Source of the DNA: Planctomycetota bacterium
GTDB taxonomy: Bacteria; Planctomycetota; Phycisphaerae; WQYP01
Assembly (NCBI GenBank): GCA_021847065.1
Contig: JAJZVR010000003.1
Location: 1 to 39,978 of the forward strand
Length of the DNA: 39,978 bases
Reading direction: 5' to 3'
Below the pieces are notes generated by a model, which saw nothing but the letters and a program-made list of their open reading frames with translations, was not told where the DNA came from and searched no databases. The position numbers and the translations under genes are program-made. How positions within the stretch are numbered: position 1 is the first letter of the stretch; each line of letters starts with the position of its first letter. Below, piece after piece: positions 35,090 through 39,978 of this stretch.

Positions 35090-36400
35090 ATGACTCTATC
35101 CAATCCAGATCAGGCTTCGCTTGTGCTTTCTGGTGCGGCAATATTGCCTGACTGCCATGCACTGCTATTCAATTCTGCAATTGCGGTAGTTGATGGGGTC
35201 ATTCAAGCCTGTGGTGATCGTTCACACATCCGGAGGCAGTTTGCCGGAATTCCTGAAGTCCATGTTGATGACTGCGTCTTGATGCCCGGATTTGTCAATG
35301 CGCACAGCCATCTTGAGTTATCATTTCTTGCAGGTCAGATTCCCGGCCCGGCACGTTTCCCGGATTGGGTTTTGCAGCTCATGGCTGCGTATCCTTACGC
35401 AGCCGATGCCCCAGACGTGTTCGCGGCATCAGCGTTGCTTGGAGCGCAGGAAAGCATCCGCTTGGGTGTCACAACAGTCGGCGACATTTCTCGTCAACAT
35501 GCTATCGTGCGGCCCGCCTTGCAGGCCACATCCCCGCTTGGCATTGTCAGTTTTGGTGAAATTACCGCGCTTGGAAGCTCGCGTGGGCAACTAGAGGCCC
35601 GGCTGGCGGCAGCGATGGATTGCAAAACCACCGATCGTTTCTCCATCGGCTTGTCTCCCCACGCACCCTATTCGGTGGAAGGACCGGCTTTGGAAACAAT
35701 CGTTAACATGGCCCGGAGATATCAACTGCCTTTATCCATGCACCTTGCAGAATTAAAGGAAGAACGCGATTTTCTCAGAGATTGTTCCGGCCCGTTGGGA
35801 AAAAGCTGGATGCTCATGAAGCGTTTGGATTTATTAGATGATCTGGTTCCGATGTTTGCCGATGGGCCAATCCAATGGGCGCAACATTACGGATTGTTCA
35901 ATGCCGGCGTGCCGGTCGTATTGGCGCACGTGAATTATGCTGATGATACTGACTTGGATATTCTGGCCGGAAGCGGGGCTGCGGTGGCTTATTGCCCGCG
36001 AACGCGACATTATTTCGGCCATGATGAAATTGCTCCACATCCCTGGCAGGATATGCGCAAACACGGGATACGGGTGTGTCTGGCGACAGATTCCATGGCC
36101 AGCAATCCGGATTTATCTCTTCTGCGTGAGGCGCAATTTTTGCAACAGCAGTGCCCATCGATAGATTCTCAACTATTAATTCAGATGATCACCACCGAAC
36201 CGGCGGCCGCTCTGGGGCTGGGACAGCAAATAGGTCGGCTCGCATCCGGATTTGCCGCAGATATCATCGCAATGCCCGTCCCGAGGAATGCTCTCGCTTC
36301 AGCGGCGAGCTTTTCCGATTATCTGGTGCGTGAGGCCCCATTGCCACGGAAAGTGTGGATACACGGACGTGAGGTATTTTCTGCAAGCCGATCCAATTGA
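35090..36400 (+). CDS. Amidohydrolase (MtaD/SsnA-like deaminase)
   Basis: 436 residues with a metal-dependent TIM barrel: H-x-H in NAHSHLE (72-74), His in MHLAELKEERDF (about 218), His in VLAHVNYAD (about 283) and Asp in LATDSMASNPDLSLL (about 334). This is the pattern of aminohydrolases that deaminate adenosine or guanine derivatives (MTA/SAH deaminase, aminofutalosine deaminase) and of chlorohydrolases. The exact substrate is open. GGAG five bases before the ATG fixes the start; it follows dacB closely but the functional link is unclear. Confidence 0.85.
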   Translation: MTLSNPDQASLVLSGAAILPDCHALLFNSAIAVVDGVIQACGDRSHIRRQFAGIPEVHVDDCVLMPGFVNAHSHLELSFLAGQIPGPARFPDWVLQLMAAYPYAADAPDVFAASALLGAQESIRLGVTTVGDISRQHAIVRPALQATSPLGIVSFGEITALGSSRGQLEARLAAAMDCKTTDRFSIGLSPHAPYSVEGPALETIVNMARRYQLPLSMHLAELKEERDFLRDCSGPLGKSWMLMKRLDLLDDLVPMFADGPIQWAQHYGLFNAGVPVVLAHVNYADDTDLDILAGSGAAVAYCPRTRHYFGHDEIAPHPWQDMRKHGIRVCLATDSMASNPDLSLLREAQFLQQQCPSIDSQLLIQMITTEPAAALGLGQQIGRLASGFAADIIAMPVPRNALASAASFSDYLVREAPLPRKVWIHGREVFSASRSN

Positions 36401-36488
36401 TCGCCCATGCCAGCGGGCGCTTTGTTACCAAGTACACACTATTTGGCCCTATGGCACTTTGGTCTGCCCGGGCGATCCACGCCCATTA

Positions 36489-37019
36489 TTACTGTTGATT
36501 CAAAAGGGCCAGCGCCTGCCGCCACTCCATATAACGGTACGGAATCTGGAATTCCTCGTGCAGGGCTACAATTTTCTGGTGATAGTGCTCGTAGCGCTCC
36601 TGCTGCCAGGATTCTGCCGTGGTATCACAAAAGTAAATTCGGCACCCCAACGGGCGGGCGGCTCTTGCTGTACATAAGCCATCCATTTGCCACGGACAGC
36701 CCGGACTGAATTCTCCATGTTCCATATACAGCGGCAGCGGAAAAGTTATCCCACTGCGGAGTGCATCAGTGAATGGTTTCGCCTTTGTTTCGACTTCAGT
36801 GATGTGCTGAAAGGCCGCCAACTCCAGCGTGCTGACATATAGCCGATGTCCCCACGCTTCAAATTTGCAGCATCGCCCGCTGGTGTTGCATATCGGTTTG
36901 CGTTGGGCAATATCGTGATCCAGTTGTTCGTAAAGCTCCGCTAATTTCTCCAAAGCCTGCATCGGGATTGCATGAATTGCCTGTAAAAAGGAATCAAAGT
37001 TTCGTTGCGCATTCATCAT
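36489..37019 (-). CDS. YkgJ-type cysteine-cluster (Zn/Fe) protein
   Basis: About 176 residues from ATG at 37019 (a GTG at 37031 also fits; neither has a clear binding site). Cysteines cluster as CNTSGRCC, CPWQMDGLC and LGCRIYFC, the signature of the YkgJ/UPF0153 family, thought to bind a zinc or Fe-S centre. The function of this family is not established. It lies 66 bp after the carboxymuconolactone-decarboxylase-like gene, likely the last gene in the leuA transcript, and ends convergently with the amidohydrolase. Confidence 0.8.
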   Translation of the reverse strand: MMNAQRNFDSFLQAIHAIPMQALEKLAELYEQLDHDIAQRKPICNTSGRCCKFEAWGHRLYVSTLELAAFQHITEVETKAKPFTDALRSGITFPLPLYMEHGEFSPGCPWQMDGLCTARAARPLGCRIYFCDTTAESWQQERYEHYHQKIVALHEEFQIPYRYMEWRQALALLNQQ

Positions 37020-37085
37020 GGTAGTATACACGAAGCAACCATCGCACCGGGTTTGGCCGGCTGAAAGAAAATTGGCGTTGGTGCA

Positions 37086-37628
37086 TTATCCTGGCAATTT
37101 ACAGAAGCCCTGCGATGGAATATCCAGCGCTGAATTGAATTTGGAAGACAGGTTTTGAAACGCAATCAGGCCTGTGAGTTCCACAATCGTGTCCGCACTC
37201 CATTGCTTTTTTAGGCGATCGCGTAAGGCATCATCAACCGTATTTAGCGTCATGGCCTCGGCATACTCCAATGCCATAAGCTCTTCCGGTGTGAAGAGTC
37301 GGCTGTTTCGCCAATCCTGTAACGCATCAATTTTGTCCATTCCCACGCCGCGTTTGGCCAGTGTCGCCGAGTTGATATCCACACAAAACGCACAATGGTT
37401 AATCTGCGATACGCGAACGGTTACCAGGGAACGCAGCGCGGGCGGCAGCGGCGATTTACGCCGGTCCAATGCTCCATACAGCAGGGCAACGGTCGTGAAA
37501 ACCCACGGTGATCGCCCCCAAAGCAAACCCGGGTCCAGCACGCGCCCATACTTGCGTTTCTGCTTCCAGAAAAACAGCCGAATAAACCACGGATATTCCG
37601 AAATCGCCTTGGCGTTTACCGTTTGCAT
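37086..37628 (-). CDS. Carboxymuconolactone-decarboxylase/AhpD-like protein
   Basis: 180 residues, all helical. The redox motif is INHCAFCVDINS with C79 and C82. AhpD has a conserved His four residues after the second Cys; here that place is Asn86, as in other CMD subgroups. Family members act as alkylhydroperoxidases or decarboxylases; the role here is unknown. AGAGG before the ATG supports the start. It begins 25 bp after the leuA stop and is probably co-transcribed; a TATAAT sequence in that gap has no good -35. Confidence 0.8.
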   Translation of the reverse strand: MQTVNAKAISEYPWFIRLFFWKQKRKYGRVLDPGLLWGRSPWVFTTVALLYGALDRRKSPLPPALRSLVTVRVSQINHCAFCVDINSATLAKRGVGMDKIDALQDWRNSRLFTPEELMALEYAEAMTLNTVDDALRDRLKKQWSADTIVELTGLIAFQNLSSKFNSALDIPSQGFCKLPG

Positions 37629-37653
37629 ATCGAACCTCTGAAAGCATTATAGC

Positions 37654-39246
37654 TTACGCATCCAGTGGCGACGCTTGGCCGACGGTTCGCTGGTTCATCG
37701 TGCGGATGCGGTTGATGGCCGCCAAGTAGGCTTTAGCGGAGGCTTCCAGAATATCGGTACTGAACCCTCGCCCGCGCACTTTGCGATCACTGTGTGTGAG
37801 TTCCACAGAGACCTCGCCTTGCGCTTCGCGCCCGCCGGTGATGCTGCGCACCTGAAATGAATCCAGACGCGCGCTAATCTTGGTCAATCGCTGGATGGTG
37901 GCAAACATGGCATCCACGGGGCCATCCCCCGTGGCGGCGTCGGTGATTTCCGCGCCGCTGCTATCCACCAACGTGACTGTAGCGGTCGCCACGCCATAGG
38001 TACCAGCCATTACCTGTAAACTTTTGAGCTGGAATAATTCGCGTTCGGTTTTCAATTGTTCATCAACCAGTGCTTCCAAGTCTTCATCGTAAATTTCTTT
38101 TTTCTTGTCGCAAAGCACCTTAAAGGCCGCAAACGCCCGATCCAATGCCGCTTCATCCAAGCGGTGGCCCAATTCTTCCAATCGCTGCCGAAACGCGTGG
38201 CGGCCACTGTGTTTCCCCAATACCAGTTTGTTCTGCACCCAGCCGACATCGGCTGGCGCCATAATCTCATACGTGCTGCGTTCTTTCAGGATGCCATCCT
38301 GATGAATTCCAGCTTCGTGCGCAAAAGCATTCTCGCCCACAATTGCTTTATTGCGCTGCACATGCAGCCCGGTCAAGCTGCTGACCAACCGTGAGCAGGG
38401 TACCAATCGCCGCGTGTTAATGCGCGTCGTGAACGGATATTGATCAGGGCGCGTGCGCATGGCCATAACGACTTCTTCCAACGCCGCATTACCGGCCCGT
38501 TCCCCAATGCCGTTTATGGTGCATTCAATTTGCCGCGCTCCGCCGGCCACCGCCGAGAGTGAATTCGCCACCGCCAATCCTAAATCATTGTGGCAGTGTG
38601 AACTGAAAATAACATTTTTCGCACCTGGTACATGGGCGATGAGATATTCAAACATCGCCCGATATTCACCGGGAGTTGCGTTGCCCACGGTATCCGGGCA
38701 ATTGATGGTCGTTGCGCCGGCTTCAATGGCGGCGTGAACCACTTCGGCGAGATAGTCCAATTCCGTGCGACTGGCATCTTCCGGGGAAAATTCCACATCG
38801 GAAACGTATTCTCGGGCCAACTTCACGTTCTCGATGGTCAGGCGGATAATTTCCTCTTTAGCCTTCTTGAGTTTGAATTCACGGTGAATTTTGCTGGTCG
38901 CAAGGAAAATATGAATCCTGCCCCGGGCCGCCTTGCGCACAGCTTCGCCGGCGCGGCGTACGTCGCGCTCGGTACACCGCGCGAGTCCCGCAACTGTGGC
39001 ATTCGTGATTTCTGAAGCTACAGCGCTTACGGCATCGAAATCTCCGGGACTGGTAATCGGGAAACCCGCCTCAATGATATCGACGCCCAATTGCTCCAGC
39101 GCATGGGCGATTTCCAGCTTCTCCGGCAAGTTTAATGATGCTCCGGGCGACTGTTCGCCATCGCGCAAGGTTGTGTCAAATATCAGCACCTGCGGTCTGG
39201 AATCGGTGCTGCTGGTTTCAGATGGATGAATACTGCCGGTGTCCAT
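37654..39246 (-). CDS. leuA: 2-isopropylmalate synthase
   Basis: 530 residues, the long LeuA form. TLRDGEQSPGASL (about 27) opens the TIM barrel, with metal ligands in SSHCHNDLG (about 212) and GENAFAHEAGIHQDG (about 310). The C-terminal 130 residues are the regulatory LeuA dimer domain (leucine feedback). It condenses acetyl-CoA with 2-oxoisovalerate, the first leucine-specific step. GAGGAG eight bases before the ATG fixes the start. Upstream, a promoter, leucine-rich leader frame and terminator point to attenuation. Homocitrate or citramalate synthase is a less likely reading. Confidence 0.95.
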   Translation of the reverse strand: MDTGSIHPSETSSTDSRPQVLIFDTTLRDGEQSPGASLNLPEKLEIAHALEQLGVDIIEAGFPITSPGDFDAVSAVASEITNATVAGLARCTERDVRRAGEAVRKAARGRIHIFLATSKIHREFKLKKAKEEIIRLTIENVKLAREYVSDVEFSPEDASRTELDYLAEVVHAAIEAGATTINCPDTVGNATPGEYRAMFEYLIAHVPGAKNVIFSSHCHNDLGLAVANSLSAVAGGARQIECTINGIGERAGNAALEEVVMAMRTRPDQYPFTTRINTRRLVPCSRLVSSLTGLHVQRNKAIVGENAFAHEAGIHQDGILKERSTYEIMAPADVGWVQNKLVLGKHSGRHAFRQRLEELGHRLDEAALDRAFAAFKVLCDKKKEIYDEDLEALVDEQLKTERELFQLKSLQVMAGTYGVATATVTLVDSSGAEITDAATGDGPVDAMFATIQRLTKISARLDSFQVRSITGGREAQGEVSVELTHSDRKVRGRGFSTDILEASAKAYLAAINRIRTMNQRTVGQASPLDA

Positions 39247-39287
39247 GGATAATACTCCTCAAAAACGTACCATGATTATGCCATAAA

Positions 39288-39318
39288 AAAACCCCGCGAG
39301 GGTCACTCGCAGGGTTTT
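39288..39318 (-). terminator. Intrinsic terminator/attenuator before leuA
   Basis: On the minus strand, 13-base arms (AAAACCCTGCGAG and CTCGCGGGGTTTT, one G-U pair in RNA) close a five-base loop and run into a T-run (39285-39290). It lies 41 bp before the leuA start. It may end the hemB message, and, downstream of the new promoter, act as the leuA attenuator. Confidence 0.85.
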
Positions 39319-39344
39319 CAAAATTCTTTTATAACAAAACAACC

Positions 39345-39410
39345 CTAAGAGCGACCAGTATTTCCCTCACTTAGTGCCAGTGCCAGCAGGTTGTTCAAAT
39401 TCAAAATCAT
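39345..39410 (-). CDS. Leucine-rich leader peptide (candidate leuL)
   Basis: A 21-codon frame starting with ATG at 39410 and ending with TAG at 39345. Six leucines fall in residues 3-13 (ILNLNNLLALAL), then polar SEGNTGRS. It sits 28-36 bases after the predicted transcript start and 27 bp before the terminator arm. Just after its codons, AGGGTT (39346-39341) is complementary to AACCCT in the terminator's first arm (39316-39311), so it could form an antiterminator. That is how Leu-tRNA shortage controls leu operons elsewhere. The binding site is weak (AAAG about nine bases upstream). Confidence 0.6.
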   Translation of the reverse strand: MILNLNNLLALALSEGNTGRS

Positions 39411-39445
39411 CAGAAAAATCTTTCAAACTTTCCAATACATGTACT

Positions 39446-39474
39446 TTTATAGCCCGGGCCGGAATCAAAGTCAA
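39446..39474 (-). promoter_or_regulatory. Candidate leuA promoter
   Basis: TTGACT (39474-39469) and TATAAA (39451-39446) are each five of six to consensus with exactly 17 bp between. It begins four bases after the hemB stop codon and reads toward leuA through the leader frame and hairpin. Confidence 0.7.
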
Positions 39475-39477
39475 CTC

Positions 39478-39978
39478 TCACTGTCGCAACCATTCAACAA
39501 TTTCCGACGCATAATAGGTAATAATAAACGCGGCTCCGGCCCGCCGAAACGCATGCATCATTTCCAGAACACATTGTTTTTCATCTATCCAACCCGCGTG
39601 CGCGGCCGCCTTAAACATGGCGTATTCCCCGCTTACCTGATATACCGCACATGGCACATCAACGGCCTGTGAGACCGCGGAAAGAATATCCAGATACGCC
39701 ATCCCCGGTTTCACCATGACCATATCTGCGCCTTCACGGACATCCAGCAGGGCTTCTCGCACCGCTTCGCGTGAATCCCGGCGAAAATCCATCTGGTACC
39801 CGCGACGATCGCCAAATTGGGGCGGAGATTCAGCCGCCTCGCGAAACGGCCCGTAAAAACCACTGGCATATTTTACGGCGTAACTGAGTATTGAAGTATC
39901 CTGATGGCCTGCGGAATCAAGCGCTGCGCGAATAGCCGCCACCGCATGATCCATCATGCCGGATGGTGCCACCATATC
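39478..39978 (-). CDS. hemB: Delta-aminolevulinic acid dehydratase (3' part)
   Basis: The last 167 codons; the rest lies beyond the window. [15 protein letters not shown], then [18 protein letters not shown], and the Schiff-base Lys in [14 protein letters not shown] followed by YQVSGEYAM are the PBGS signature. It joins two 5-aminolevulinates into porphobilinogen in heme synthesis. The stop is TGA at 39478-39480. The region 39247-39477 downstream holds only the leuA control elements. Confidence 0.95.
   Translation of the reverse strand, partial: DMVAPSGMMDHAVAAIRAALDSAGHQDTSILSYAVKYASGFYGPFREAAESPPQFGDRRGYQMDFRRDSREAVREALLDVREGADMVMVKPGMAYLDILSAVSQAVDVPCAVYQVSGEYAMFKAAAHAGWIDEKQCVLEMMHAFRRAGAAFIITYYASEIVEWLRQ

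Noticed and set aside
39366-39474. Alternative small protein in another frame of the hemB-leuA spacer (ending FEFEQPAGTGTK)
   Set aside because: It would start from TTG inside the promoter -35 box; the Leu-rich ATG frame fits the promoter and hairpin layout better.

Overview
The window looks like a chromosomal piece of a diderm bacterium with an outer membrane and LPS. It carries Lol lipoprotein-export genes, Kdo-synthesis genes (kdsC, kdsD), an LptC/OstA-like protein, TatC and murein genes. The large LptC-like protein, a TatC with a long periplasmic insertion, the GH3 glucosidase with an embedded PA14 domain and many GTG/TTG starts suggest Planctomycetota (perhaps Phycisphaerae). That placement is an inference from gene style, not from a marker gene.

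Region 1 (about 1-10,500) is an accessory, conflict-type island, almost all on the minus strand. From right to left it holds a J-domain coiled-coil protein overlapping an ankyrin/Sel1 protein, a zinc-ribbon HEPN protein, a tiny basic protein on the plus strand, a membrane-anchored Mrr nuclease fused to a SWIM zinc finger, a small membrane protein, a secreted protein of unknown function, a DUF5677-like protein, and a truncated RelE toxin with its antitoxin. On the plus strand at its right edge is an antitoxin followed by only the C-terminal half of a PIN (VapC) toxin. Two imperfect copies of an 88-89 bp element with a conserved hairpin bracket the Mrr/HEPN block.

Region 2 (10,785-23,238) is conserved housekeeping: lysS, a LolC/E-type permease, lolD, tatC, pyrF and murD on the plus strand, then the convergent kdsD-kdsC-lptC-like cluster. 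Together these serve protein synthesis, envelope lipoprotein and Tat export, pyrimidine and murein synthesis, and Kdo/LPS assembly.

Region 3 (23,700-31,814) has a DegT-type sugar aminotransferase, then a mobile-element graveyard: a Tn5/IS4-like transposase missing its N-terminus and starting in a perfect 25-bp-arm palindrome, a discoidin-domain remnant and a frameshifted ISKra4-like transposase remnant. A secreted GH3 beta-glucosidase and a CPA2 antiporter with Usp-like domains follow.

Region 4 (32,108-39,978) has a phosphohexomutase, a PBP4-type DD-peptidase and an amidohydrolase on the plus strand. On the minus strand are a YkgJ-like metal-cluster protein, a carboxymuconolactone-decarboxylase-like protein, leuA and the 3' part of hemB. 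Between hemB and leuA is the clearest undescribed regulatory candidate: a well-spaced promoter, a 21-residue leader peptide with six leucines, a possible antiterminator and an intrinsic terminator just before leuA, all in the layout of classical leucine attenuation.
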